From Spirosoma terrae (GTDB lineage: Bacteria; Bacteroidota; Bacteroidia; Cytophagales; Spirosomataceae): a DNA stretch of 64,000 bases. Below are positions 45,016 through 53,276 of this stretch, one piece after another. How positions within the stretch are numbered: position 1 is the stretch's first letter; every line of letters starts with the position of its first letter. The DNA lies in contig NZ_JAAFZH010000001.1 in assembly GCF_010435915.1 (NCBI RefSeq), positions 682,001 through 746,000 on the forward strand, given 5' to 3'. The translations under genes and the position numbers were made by a program. The notes below the pieces were generated by a model. It saw nothing but the letters and a program-made list of their open reading frames with translations. It was not told where the DNA came from and did not search any database.

Positions 45016-46403
45016 CGACGACAAGCATTGGCGACAAAATTGTAGTAGGTCTGGACATTGGTAGCACGAAAGTGTGCGCAGTTGCAGGCCGGGTAATGCG
45101 TAACAACAAAGATCTTGAAACACTGGAAGTTCTGGGGGTAGGCGAAACCCAACTGAACGATGGAGTGGCAAAAGGATCAGTGGTCAATGTCAATAATACG
45201 GTAAGCGCTATTCGTAGAGCCGTATCAGAGGCATCGAATCAGTCGAATCTGAATATTCATCTGGTAAATGTGAATTTCAGCGGGTCGCATGTACTGTCTG
45301 TTAAATCGAGTGGGAGCATTACCCGTTCGTCGTCTGGTGATGAGATTCAGATTGAAGATATCGATCATCTTCTGAGCGATATGTATCGTACATCGATCCC
45401 TGCCGACAAGGAAATTATCCACGTATTACCAATGGATTTTGTGGTTGACGGCGAAACGAATGTTAATCAGCCTGTCGGTCGGAACGGTGTTAAGTTAGGG
45501 GCTGATTTTCAGTTGATTACTGCCCAGGCTAATGCTGCAAGAAATGTACGTAAGTGTATTATTCGCAATAACTTACAGCAGGAAACGATGATGCTGTCAT
45601 CCCTGGCATCGGGGCTTGCTGTATTGACCGAGGAAGAAAAGGATGCGGGGGTTGCGCTGGTCGACATCGGCGGTGGAACTACTGAGCTGGCCATCTATTA
45701 CCGGGGCGTGTTACGTCACGTAGCAGTATTTCCCTGGGCTGGTAATAGCCTGACATCCGATATCCAGGCCGGTTGTAAAATCATGCCCGATCAGGCAGAA
45801 CAGCTGAAGAAGCGTTTTGGCAATGCTGACCCTGGTGAATATAATATCAACGAAGTCGTGGCGGTGCCTGGTTTAGGTAACCGTAAACCCAAAGATGTCC
45901 TACTGAAAAATGTAGCCGTGATTATGGAAGATCGACTGCGCGAAATTGCTGCTTTGGTTCAGGCGGAGGTTATTCGGGCTGGCTATGAAGGTAAGCTGCT
46001 GGCTGGTATTGTACTCACTGGAGGAACAGCCCTCGTTCCCGGACTGGAACATATCTTTAGTCGGGTAACAGGAACAGAAGCTAAAGTAGGTTATCCCGAG
46101 AATCTAGAACCCAACGGACGCGCTGATCTAGTTGCCGATCCTGCCTATGCAACGGCAGTGGGGCTAGTTTGGGCTGGTTATAAAACAATAGATGATCGAA
46201 TTTCTTTCATTAGTGATCCCACACGGATTAGCTATAATGAAGAAGTTGTAACGCAACCCCCCATTCGTACATATCCTTCGCCTTCTCAGCCTATACAGAG
46301 CGGGCAGGATAAGACGCAGGTAGAGCCTCCTAAAAAAGGTTGGTTGAGTTGGCTCAAGGATGCTTTGCAGCCTGTTCGGGGTAGCGAAACCGATCCTTAT
46401 TAA
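45012..46403 (+). CDS. ftsA: Cell division protein FtsA
   Basis: 463 residues from the ATG at 45012. An actin-like ATPase: phosphate-1 motif VVGLDIGSTKVCAVAG, phosphate-2 ALVDIGGGTTELAIY and adenosine motif GIVLTGGTALVPGLEHI. The C-terminus ends in the amphipathic membrane-binding helix KKGWLSWLKDALQP. FtsA anchors FtsZ filaments to the inner membrane. The frame runs further upstream to 44958 inside ftsQ, but the ATGA overlap with the ftsQ stop marks the real start. Confidence 0.95.
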   Translation: MTTTSIGDKIVVGLDIGSTKVCAVAGRVMRNNKDLETLEVLGVGETQLNDGVAKGSVVNVNNTVSAIRRAVSEASNQSNLNIHLVNVNFSGSHVLSVKSSGSITRSSSGDEIQIEDIDHLLSDMYRTSIPADKEIIHVLPMDFVVDGETNVNQPVGRNGVKLGADFQLITAQANAARNVRKCIIRNNLQQETMMLSSLASGLAVLTEEEKDAGVALVDIGGGTTELAIYYRGVLRHVAVFPWAGNSLTSDIQAGCKIMPDQAEQLKKRFGNADPGEYNINEVVAVPGLGNRKPKDVLLKNVAVIMEDRLREIAALVQAEVIRAGYEGKLLAGIVLTGGTALVPGLEHIFSRVTGTEAKVGYPENLEPNGRADLVADPAYATAVGLVWAGYKTIDDRISFISDPTRISYNEEVVTQPPIRTYPSPSQPIQSGQDKTQVEPPKKGWLSWLKDALQPVRGSETDPY

Positions 46404-46486
46404 CCCACTTGTGGGTAACCGGCAACCAAGCCGGTTTAATCGTATATAGGCAGTTTTTATTACACAAAAAGATACCATCGAATAAA
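46404..46486 (+). promoter_or_regulatory. Structured ftsA-ftsZ spacer
   Basis: Two small hairpins sit side by side: ACCCAC-TT-GTGGGT (about 46404-46417) and AACCGGC-6-GCCGGTT (46417-46436). They lie 50 bases before the ftsZ ATG. No T-tract follows. A role in adjusting ftsZ expression is possible but only suggested by position. Confidence 0.35.
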
Positions 46487-47932
46487 ATGCTGAGTCAGGG
46501 CTATAGATTCGAAGTACCAGACGACAATCCAACAATCATAAAAGTTGTTGGTGTTGGCGGTATGGGCGGCAATGCTGTTAAGCACATGTTCAACCTGGAG
46601 ATGAAGGATGTGAACTTCGCCATTTGTAATACGGATCGGCAGGCGCTCATGAGCAATCCTGTGCCGACTAAATTACAATTAGGTGATGGACTCGGAGCAG
46701 GAACGGAGGCAAAGGCAGGTGAAGATGCGGCTCGTGCCAGCATTGAAGAAATTCGGAATCTGTTAGCTCCCCCAACAAAGATGGTGTTTATCACCGCCGG
46801 TATGGGGGGCGGTACAGGAACTGGTGCTGCGCCAGTTGTTGCTGAAGTAGCTCGCGAAATGGGTCTGTTAACAGTAGCCGTCGTAACAGCTCCTTACTAC
46901 TTTGAGGGAACCGATAAAAAAGAACAGGCGCGGGAAGGTATTGAGCGATTAAAGAAAAGTTGCGATACCGTTCTGGTCGTTCTCAATGATAAACTGGCCG
47001 AACTCTATAGCGAGTTGCCCTGGACAGAGGCCTACGCGCATGCCGATGATGTATTGGCAAATGCGGTAAAAAGTATTGCTGAGATCATTACCACGCAGGG
47101 AGATATAAACGCCGACTTTGCCGACGTTAAAAAAGTCCTTGAAGGTGCTGGACAATCCGTGATGGGTTCTGCCGAAGCCGGCGGTGAAGATCGGGCGTTA
47201 AAAGCCATCGAAGCAGCGCTAAACTCGCCACTGCTCAATGACCACGATATTCGTGGTGCTAAGCGAATTCTGTTAACTATTTCGTCTAGTAAAGAACATG
47301 CCATGAAGCTGAAAGAGCAAATGGCAATCTCGGCACATGTAGCCGAAAAAATTCAGACTGAAGCCCGGATGTTTAAGTTCGGAGCCATAACTGATAAAAA
47401 TCTTGGCGAGAGCTTACGGGTAACTATTATTGCCGCTGGCTTTGATGGAACCAATGCGTTGCTGGACACGCTTGGTGCTGGGGCTAAATCAGTTGATAAA
47501 TCCGAGCCAATCGTCGACGAAATAGTTGAACCTGTTGAGTTTGTTGACGAGGAGCCCGTTGTTGCGATAGAAGAACCGGTAACTAAGGAGCCAGAAAAAG
47601 AAGAACCTATTCTCCAGCCAGTAGGTATAACGGCTAAAGTTGATGGAAAACAACTGACACCAACCGGACTTAATGGAACAACCATTGTTCGGCCCGAACC
47701 ATTACCTGGGTTTAAGCCAACTCAAAACGACGATGGTGGTACGTTGGTTCTGGATGAAGAAGAACGTTATGATGACGCGGAGCTAATCCGACGGAGTATA
47801 GAGGCATTTGTCAAAGGGCAGTATTCGGCTTCTGATCTCGAACGTCCAACATTTGAACGGAACAAAACGGTACTCTTTCCGATGCCTATGTTATCGGAAA
47901 ATGAATTTGTTCGTTCAAAACTGAACGAGTAA
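46487..47932 (+). CDS. ftsZ: Cell division GTPase FtsZ
   Basis: 481 residues from the ATG at 46487 (MLSQGYRFEVPDDNP). The GTP-binding tubulin signature GGGTGTGAAPVVAE is present, with VVGVGGMGGNAV at the N-terminus and NADFADVKKVLEGAGQSVMG in the T7 region. The linker (about 350-460) is acidic and rich in Glu, Pro and Val. FtsZ polymerises into the Z-ring that directs septal wall synthesis. It ends the dcw cluster at a very strong hairpin. Confidence 0.97.
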   Translation: MLSQGYRFEVPDDNPTIIKVVGVGGMGGNAVKHMFNLEMKDVNFAICNTDRQALMSNPVPTKLQLGDGLGAGTEAKAGEDAARASIEEIRNLLAPPTKMVFITAGMGGGTGTGAAPVVAEVAREMGLLTVAVVTAPYYFEGTDKKEQAREGIERLKKSCDTVLVVLNDKLAELYSELPWTEAYAHADDVLANAVKSIAEIITTQGDINADFADVKKVLEGAGQSVMGSAEAGGEDRALKAIEAALNSPLLNDHDIRGAKRILLTISSSKEHAMKLKEQMAISAHVAEKIQTEARMFKFGAITDKNLGESLRVTIIAAGFDGTNALLDTLGAGAKSVDKSEPIVDEIVEPVEFVDEEPVVAIEEPVTKEPEKEEPILQPVGITAKVDGKQLTPTGLNGTTIVRPEPLPGFKPTQNDDGGTLVLDEEERYDDAELIRRSIEAFVKGQYSASDLERPTFERNKTVLFPMPMLSENEFVRSKLNE

Positions 47933-47943
47933 TTTATTAGTTC

Positions 47944-47986
47944 TCAATAGAAAAAGGGCTTCTGTTTGAAGCCCTTTTTCTATTGA
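47944..47986 (+). terminator. Strong terminator of the dcw cluster
   Basis: A perfect 19-base-pair stem (47944-47962 with 47968-47986) around TGTTT. The core is AAAAAGGGCTTC, whose right arm supplies the CTTTTT tract. It begins 11 bases after the ftsZ stop. Confidence 0.9.
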
Positions 47987-48008
47987 ATGCACTTCTCTGG
48001 ACTATATT

Positions 48009-48707
48009 GTGACTTGTACTGATGTCAAAAATGAGCTGATGCTACTGGCAAACCCTGAGCGAGCGAAAGTATCTGCCTGGTTTTTTAAAACAAAACCTGG
48101 TGAATATGGCGAAGGGGATCAGTTTTTAGGCATTTCTATGCCACAGCAACACATAATTGCAAAACAATTTCGGTCATTACCAGCTGAAGAAGTAGAAAAG
48201 CTATTGCAGGAATCATTTCATGAGTGCCGAATGACTGGTTTGTTGATATGGGTATATCAGTCAAAAAAAGCCAGTTTAAGCCAGCAAAGCTTTCTAATGG
48301 ATCGTTATCTGGCCAATCGACGTTACGTCAATAACTGGGATCTGGTCGATGTCACGTGTCCCTATCTTGTTGGTAATTATCTGCTTCACAATGATCGGTC
48401 TGTATTGATTGATCTTGCGCAGGAAGATCATTTATGGAGCCAGCGAATCGCTATCGTATCAACACTGGCTTTTATCCGGAAAGGCCAATTTGGGGATACA
48501 TTCGCTATTGCCGACTTGTTGTTATCGCACAAACATGACTTAATCCATAAGGCAATTGGCTGGATGTTGCGAGAAATAGGTAAACGAAATATTGAGGCAC
48601 TTGAAGAATTTTTACACGATAATATTCGCCAAATGCCCCGTACAGCCCTGCGTTACGCTATTGAAAAGTTTGAACCTGCCCGCCGAACGTATTATCTCAC
48701 CCTGTAG
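48009..48707 (+). CDS. DNA alkylation repair protein (AlkD-like HEAT-repeat glycosylase)
   Basis: 232 residues. The helical-repeat AlkD pattern is clear: FFKTKPGEYGEGDQFLGISMPQQH, NNWDLVDVTCPYLVGNYL and HKAIGWMLREIGKR. AlkD-type glycosylases remove positively charged alkyl purines such as 3- and 7-methyl adducts from DNA. Trp and Asp residues in NNWDLVD correspond to the active-site region of the family. The start is GTG at 48009; no ATG occurs near the expected N-terminus. It follows the ftsZ terminator. Confidence 0.85.
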   Translation: MTCTDVKNELMLLANPERAKVSAWFFKTKPGEYGEGDQFLGISMPQQHIIAKQFRSLPAEEVEKLLQESFHECRMTGLLIWVYQSKKASLSQQSFLMDRYLANRRYVNNWDLVDVTCPYLVGNYLLHNDRSVLIDLAQEDHLWSQRIAIVSTLAFIRKGQFGDTFAIADLLLSHKHDLIHKAIGWMLREIGKRNIEALEEFLHDNIRQMPRTALRYAIEKFEPARRTYYLTL

Positions 48708-48733
48708 ATAAGGGAATTGGCCGTTGCTCTGCT

Positions 48734-48741
48734 TATCTTTG
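48734..48741 (+). promoter_or_regulatory. Candidate -7 element for accD
   Basis: TATCTTTG matches TAnnTTTG exactly, 66 bases before the accD ATG. No TTG at the standard distance; the nearest is 14 bases upstream of it. Confidence 0.45.
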
Positions 48742-48807
48742 CGTTCCAGATTGGCGTCAATTAACAACAACCTGCTTTTAGGTGGGTTTCAACTGTAAAC
48801 TTAGACT

Positions 48808-49650
48808 ATGTCTTGGTTCGTCCGAAAAGATAAGGGTATTCAAACCCCGACCGAAATGAAGCGGGAAGCTCCCGACGGCCTGTGGTATCAATGCCCAAAT
48901 TGCAAGAAAATAATGCACACGCGTGAGCATAAACTCAATGCGTATACCTGTGTTCATTGTAACTACCACGAGAAAATAGGCTCTGAAGCGTATTTCTCAA
49001 TCCTTTTTGATGATAACGAGTTCGCTGAACTCGATGCCAGCATGATTTCTGGCGATCCGCTGAATTTCGTTGACACAAAAGCCTATCCCGATCGGATCAA
49101 ATCGACGATGGCTAAGACCGGCCTGAGAGATGCTGTTCGTACGGCTTATGGCCCGTTGAATGGTCGAATCGTAACAATGGCTGTTATGGATTTCAATTTC
49201 ATCGGAGGCTCAATGGGGTCTGTGGTTGGGGAAAAAATAGCCCGTGCTATTGACTATGCGATAAAAAACAAAACTCCATTCCTGATGATTTCGCGGTCTG
49301 GGGGTGCCCGAATGATGGAAGCTGGTTTTTCGCTGATGCAGATGGCCAAAACGTCGGCTAAACTGGCTCTTTTATCCGAAGCTAAATTGCCATACGTATC
49401 GTTATTGACCGATCCAACAACGGGGGGCGTAACCGCGTCCTACGCCATGCTGGGTGATTTTAATATTGCTGAGCCTGATTCGTTAATCGGTTTTGCTGGT
49501 CCTCGTGTCATTCGGGAAACTATTGGTAAAGACCTGCCCAAAGGATTCCAAAGCGCCGAATTCGTGCTGGAGCATGGCTTTCTGGATTTTATTGTTGACC
49601 GGAAAGATCTGAAGGATAAACTGACGAATCTGTTTCGAATGCTTGAATAG
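48808..49650 (+). CDS. accD: Acetyl-CoA carboxylase carboxyltransferase subunit beta
   Basis: 280 residues. The N-terminal zinc ribbon has CPNCKK and CVHCNY, the AccD hallmark, followed by the carboxyltransferase fold ([76 protein letters not shown]). With AccA it transfers carboxyl from biotin to acetyl-CoA, making malonyl-CoA for fatty acid synthesis. accA is not in this window, a common arrangement. Confidence 0.96.
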   Translation: MSWFVRKDKGIQTPTEMKREAPDGLWYQCPNCKKIMHTREHKLNAYTCVHCNYHEKIGSEAYFSILFDDNEFAELDASMISGDPLNFVDTKAYPDRIKSTMAKTGLRDAVRTAYGPLNGRIVTMAVMDFNFIGGSMGSVVGEKIARAIDYAIKNKTPFLMISRSGGARMMEAGFSLMQMAKTSAKLALLSEAKLPYVSLLTDPTTGGVTASYAMLGDFNIAEPDSLIGFAGPRVIRETIGKDLPKGFQSAEFVLEHGFLDFIVDRKDLKDKLTNLFRMLE

Positions 49651-49661
49651 TATAGGTTACG

Positions 49662-49712
49662 GGGCTGAAGGGCATGGAGTAGAACTACTCGCTGCTTTAT
49701 GCCCTTCAGCCC
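49662..49712 (+). terminator. Compound hairpin after accD
   Basis: GGGCTGAAGGGCAT (49662-49675) pairs exactly with 49699-49712, and an inner hairpin GAGTAG-AA-CTACTC sits within the loop. It ends 7 bases before the first of two in-frame ATGs (49720, 49726) of the next gene; an earlier ATG (49699) is inside its right arm. Probable accD terminator that may also affect the radical SAM gene. Confidence 0.6.
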
Positions 49713-49725
49713 ACGTCCTATGCCT

Positions 49726-50703
49726 ATGCGTCTTGTCTCTCACCCCGTTTTATGCAACTACTACGTAACGTATCGCTGCAATGCGAGTTGTAGTTTTTGC
49801 GACATCTGGGAGCGGCCCTCTCCGTACGTTACGTTGGAAAACGCCCGTCAAAATCTACGAGACTTAAAAAAACTGGGCGTTCGGGTTATTGATTTCACGG
49901 GTGGCGAACCGCTGCTTCATCGCCAGCTTCCTGACCTCCTTCGGGAAGCGAAACAGCTGGGTTTCATTACAACCGTTACGACCAACGCCTTACTCTATCC
50001 CAAACAGGCGGAAACGCTACGTGGTCTGGTCGACATGCTGCACTTTTCGCTCGATTCGCCCATCGCAGAGGAGCATGACCGTTCGCGTGGGGTACGATGT
50101 TTCGATAAGGTTATAGAATCGATTGCTATTGCCCGAAATCTGGGCGAGCGTCCTGATATCCTGTTTACCGTTTTTGACCATAACGTACAGCAGATACGGC
50201 AACTGCACGAGGAAATTTGTTTGCCTAACGACCTGGTGCTGATCCTGAATCCAGTATTTGACTACAATTCGGTCGAAACGGGCGATCGTTTTTCGGAGGA
50301 TGCACTACGTCAGATGTCGTGGTGGGGCAAACAGAAAAATGTATATCTGAATGATGCATTTGTTCAGTTACGACGGGATGGAGGCAATCATGTTGGCAAC
50401 CCGGTTTGTCGGGCGGGTAGTACCACAATTGTTATTTCGCCGGAAAACAAACTAGTGCTTCCCTGTTATCATTTGGGTTTAAAAGACTTTGCTATTGATG
50501 GTCAACTCTATGAACTGTATCGATCGGATGATGTTCAGAAACTGGTAGCATTGGAAGGGCGCTTGCCGGGTTGTGAAGGTTGTGCTATCAACTGTTACAT
50601 GCAGCCATCCTTTGCTGTAGAAGTCAATAAATACTGGTGGAAAGCACTGCCTAGTACGCTCAAATACAACTGGATAAAAGGAACCTGGAAACAGCTGGTA
50701 TAA
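49726..50703 (+). CDS. Radical SAM protein with SPASM-like C-terminus
   Basis: 325 residues from the ATG at 49726 (MRLVSHPVLCNYYVTYRC); ATGs at 49699 and 49720 are also in frame. The CxxxCxxC motif CNASCSFC binds the [4Fe-4S] cluster that cleaves SAM, followed by DFTGGEPLLH and a TIM-barrel-like core. Extra cysteines near the C-terminus (CRAG, PCYH, CEGCAINC) suggest one or two auxiliary clusters as in SPASM/Twitch enzymes. The substrate is unknown. Its stop codon directly abuts the stop of the convergent gene. Confidence 0.85.
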   Translation: MRLVSHPVLCNYYVTYRCNASCSFCDIWERPSPYVTLENARQNLRDLKKLGVRVIDFTGGEPLLHRQLPDLLREAKQLGFITTVTTNALLYPKQAETLRGLVDMLHFSLDSPIAEEHDRSRGVRCFDKVIESIAIARNLGERPDILFTVFDHNVQQIRQLHEEICLPNDLVLILNPVFDYNSVETGDRFSEDALRQMSWWGKQKNVYLNDAFVQLRRDGGNHVGNPVCRAGSTTIVISPENKLVLPCYHLGLKDFAIDGQLYELYRSDDVQKLVALEGRLPGCEGCAINCYMQPSFAVEVNKYWWKALPSTLKYNWIKGTWKQLV

Positions 50704-51819
50704 CTATCGTTTTACTATTTTTCTGACTGTCGATTGGCCGTCAATAGTAGCTTTTAGCAAATAGACTCCCGGCGCCAGGCTACTCATACTGATGGTCTGT
50801 TCATGTTTTTGAGCTGTTTTGCCCGTGGCCAGTTGATACAATTCACGGCCATTTATAGCCAGTAATTGGGTGACAACCAGACTCGGTTTGGTCGTTTGAA
50901 TAACTACCTGTAAACGATCATCTACTGGATTCGGGAACGTAGTAAAAGAGATGGACTCATCGCGATAATCGGGCAGATCCGTAACTAAGCCGCCTTCTGT
51001 AGCTGGTTCGTATGGTGGTAAACTGTCGGGTGTAACTGGCTTATCAATAACAATTAACGTAATTTCTTCGGAGGTCTGGCTCAAAAGTATCCCGTTTCTG
51101 TATTCGGAAACGGTGATGGCGACGCTAAACGGGCCTTGTTGAGTTGGGGTATCCCAGATTAACTCGCCGGTTCTACTATTCAGTTTGAAAGTACCCTGCC
51201 GAGAGAAGTCATTAGGATATTGATAGCCTGGTATTTGGCGAATGGAACAAAGGTTATTGGCCTGGGCGGTCTGTGGTTTAGCCAATAGGTATACCAGGCT
51301 GTCGCTATCAGGATCGTTGGCTTGCAGGGCAAATACAACTCGTTGTTTATTCGCAATCGTGAATCCGGTTGATGGAAGTAGGATTGACAAATCCGGAGTT
51401 TGATTGAGGGCCGAATTCACTAAAAATGTAGTCGAAAGAGAAAGCGGTACCTCAGCGTTAGAACTATTTAATACGGGGGAACGATTGATTAATGAGGTAC
51501 TTATCGTATATGTTCCGGGTCCGCTGTATGTATGGTTAATGCGGAAACTATTGTAACTGATTGAGTTACCATTTAGCAATCGTCTACTCTCCCGGAATAC
51601 TTCTCGGGTTTGACCGTCGCCGAGGCATAGGGTTACGCTAGTCATGGCATTGGATGCGGCTGCCCCCCTGATTTCGTCGAGATAAACAATAAGTCGTATT
51701 TCATAGGTTAATGGCCTGGAAGCTTCAGGTTTAACCTGAATATGGCCGCTAAGCAAATGGGTTGCATAGGAAGCGCAGGCACTCCAGAGAACAAGAGCTA
51801 TAAGCGTAAACGTTTTCAT
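50704..51819 (-). CDS. Secreted protein with C-terminal T9SS type A sorting domain
   Basis: 371 residues. Signal peptide (MKTFTLIALVLWSACASYA) and start of the mature chain HLLSGHIQVK. Middle regions read as beta-sandwich repeats (YSGPGTYTISTSLINRSPV; DPDSDSLVYLL), like cadherin or PKD-type folds. The C-terminal 75 residues are a T9SS type A domain: FPNPVDDRLQV, LLAINGRELYQL, and the end LAPGVYLLKATIDGQSTVRKIVKR in parts. It should be exported and attached by the type IX system. Function otherwise unknown. Confidence 0.85.
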   Translation of the reverse strand: MKTFTLIALVLWSACASYATHLLSGHIQVKPEASRPLTYEIRLIVYLDEIRGAAASNAMTSVTLCLGDGQTREVFRESRRLLNGNSISYNSFRINHTYSGPGTYTISTSLINRSPVLNSSNAEVPLSLSTTFLVNSALNQTPDLSILLPSTGFTIANKQRVVFALQANDPDSDSLVYLLAKPQTAQANNLCSIRQIPGYQYPNDFSRQGTFKLNSRTGELIWDTPTQQGPFSVAITVSEYRNGILLSQTSEEITLIVIDKPVTPDSLPPYEPATEGGLVTDLPDYRDESISFTTFPNPVDDRLQVVIQTTKPSLVVTQLLAINGRELYQLATGKTAQKHEQTISMSSLAPGVYLLKATIDGQSTVRKIVKR

Positions 51820-51846
51820 GAAGATAATGCGAGAAAATGGTTGTGT

Positions 51847-51876
51847 TTGCTCTCATAACTACAGGTTGTTACTTTG
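51847..51876 (+). promoter_or_regulatory. Variant promoter for the enoyl-CoA hydratase gene
   Basis: TTG (51847-51849), 20 bases, then TACTTTG (51870-51876), a -7 element one base shorter than TAnnTTTG. Spacing to the TTG agrees with the consensus promoters in the window. Tentative. Confidence 0.35.
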
Positions 51877-51926
51877 TCGTATACGCATCTATTGAATGTT
51901 TTTAAACGGTATTTTCTTTCTTTTTT

Positions 51927-52751
51927 ATGTTATACACGGCCAGTCAAACCGCTCAATTACTGACTCTTAGTTCTACATTTCAATATATTGCTACGTCGTT
52001 TGCCGATCATGTTTTCACCATCCGGCTCAATCGGCCCGAAAAGAAAAATGCCCTCAACAGGCCCATGCTTAACGAACTGGCTTTTGCCCTAACGTATGCC
52101 CACTATGCCAAGGAGGTTTGGATCGTTGTGCTGGAAGCAGCCGGGGATACATTCTGCGCTGGAATGGACCTGAAAAGTTTAGCGTCGGGTGATACCGCAT
52201 CAAGTACCGTGCCTGAACCGTCAAAACCTGTCCGACTGGGAGAGTTGATGGCCAACCTGAATAAACCCTGTATCGCTAAAGTGCAGGGGCCAGTATATGC
52301 CGGCGGATTTCTGTTGGCGGGAGGAAGTACCTACGTAGTGTCTGCCGATACCGCTACGTTCTCGCTCCCCGAAGTTAAGCGCGGTTTGTTTCCATTTCAG
52401 GTGTTGGCGGTATTGCTTGATAGTATGCCTGCCAGGACAGCCCTTGATTTATGCCTTCGGGCACAAACGCTTACGGCTCCGGACGCCCAACGTCTTGGGT
52501 TAGTTACCAACGTAGTGCCAACCAATGAATTGGATCAGGCTGTTACGTTGCTGGCAGATGAACTAAAACAATTTTCGCCAACAGCCATGCAATTTGGCCT
52601 GCGAGCCTTCCAGCAATTAAAAGGCCTGCCGTTGAGCGAACAGCAGGCTTATTTACACGATCAGTTTCAACAGCTTCAGCAAATGCCCGATGCTAAAGAG
52701 GGTATGGCTGCTTTTCTTGAAAAGCGCGCACCTAGGTGGCAGGGCGACTAA
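51927..52751 (+). CDS. Enoyl-CoA hydratase/isomerase family protein
   Basis: 274 residues of the crotonase superfamily. NRPEKKNALNRPMLNEL, FCAGMDLKSL (CoA-binding and oxyanion loop) and PVYAGGFLLAGGSTYVVSADTATFSLPEVKRGLFPF are visible. The first catalytic Glu of enoyl-CoA hydratase (in GGGxELA) is replaced here by GGFLLAGG, while the second region TFSLPEVKRGLFP keeps a glutamate. The reaction may thus be an isomerisation or another crotonase activity. Its TAA is immediately followed by the stop of the next gene. Confidence 0.8.
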   Translation: MLYTASQTAQLLTLSSTFQYIATSFADHVFTIRLNRPEKKNALNRPMLNELAFALTYAHYAKEVWIVVLEAAGDTFCAGMDLKSLASGDTASSTVPEPSKPVRLGELMANLNKPCIAKVQGPVYAGGFLLAGGSTYVVSADTATFSLPEVKRGLFPFQVLAVLLDSMPARTALDLCLRAQTLTAPDAQRLGLVTNVVPTNELDQAVTLLADELKQFSPTAMQFGLRAFQQLKGLPLSEQQAYLHDQFQQLQQMPDAKEGMAAFLEKRAPRWQGD

Positions 52752-53216
52752 TTATTGCTTCGGTAAGTCCGGACAGTTCTCTTTCCGGCGCGTGTCGATA
52801 ATAGTCTGGATTTTCCAACTGCCTCCAATTTTTACCAATGTAAAGGCATTCACGCCACAATGACTTTTTTTGTCCTGAAAATAAAAGACGTATGGGGTCC
52901 AGGCCGTTGCCAGGTCGCCGTCCATTTTAATGTCTATACCCGACAGCCGCTCATCCAGTGTTCCGGCTTTTGCTTTACCAATAGAATTAATAAATCCAGC
53001 AATGGCCTCGTCCCGAACCGTTACGTCGCCTTGCTTATTAATGACAGTTTGTAAGCGAGCACCTGGGTTAAACAAGGGTTTGAGCATGGTCGAATCTGCT
53101 TTTTGCATCGCCTGAAACAACGTATTTACAGTCGTTTTAATGGCGGTTTCTTCGGCATTCTGGGCAAAAAGCGCAGAGCTGTACGCTACGCTGATGAAGA
53201 GTAAAAAAGTTTTCAA
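52752..53216 (-). CDS. Exported NTF2-like (SnoaL/SgcJ-type) protein
   Basis: 154 residues starting at a TTG (53214-53216); no upstream ATG is available, and MKTFLLFISVAYSSALFAQ from this start is an ideal signal peptide. The mature chain has ETAIKTTVNTLFQAMQKADSTMLKPLFNPGARLQTV and WKIQTIIDTRRKE, the alpha+beta cone of the NTF2-like superfamily. Ligand or reaction unknown. It is downstream of xylA, separated by the xylA terminator. Confidence 0.78.
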   Translation of the reverse strand: MKTFLLFISVAYSSALFAQNAEETAIKTTVNTLFQAMQKADSTMLKPLFNPGARLQTVINKQGDVTVRDEAIAGFINSIGKAKAGTLDERLSGIDIKMDGDLATAWTPYVFYFQDKKSHCGVNAFTLVKIGGSWKIQTIIDTRRKENCPDLPKQ

Positions 53217-53237
53217 GGGTTTATCTGGTTTATAGAA

Positions 53238-53268
53238 ACGCCCTAAAAGATTAGTTCTTTTAGGGCGT
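53238..53268 (-). terminator. Terminator of xylA
   Basis: A 13-base-pair perfect stem (53238-53250 with 53256-53268; core CGCCCTAAAAGA) with a 5-base loop, 8 bases after the xylA stop on the minus strand. Confidence 0.72.
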
Positions 53269-53276
53269 AATGGTGG

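Noticed and set aside
46409..46486. N-terminal extension of ftsZ
   Set aside because: It needs a non-ATG start within the hairpin spacer, and the standard FtsZ N-terminus begins at the ATG at 46487.
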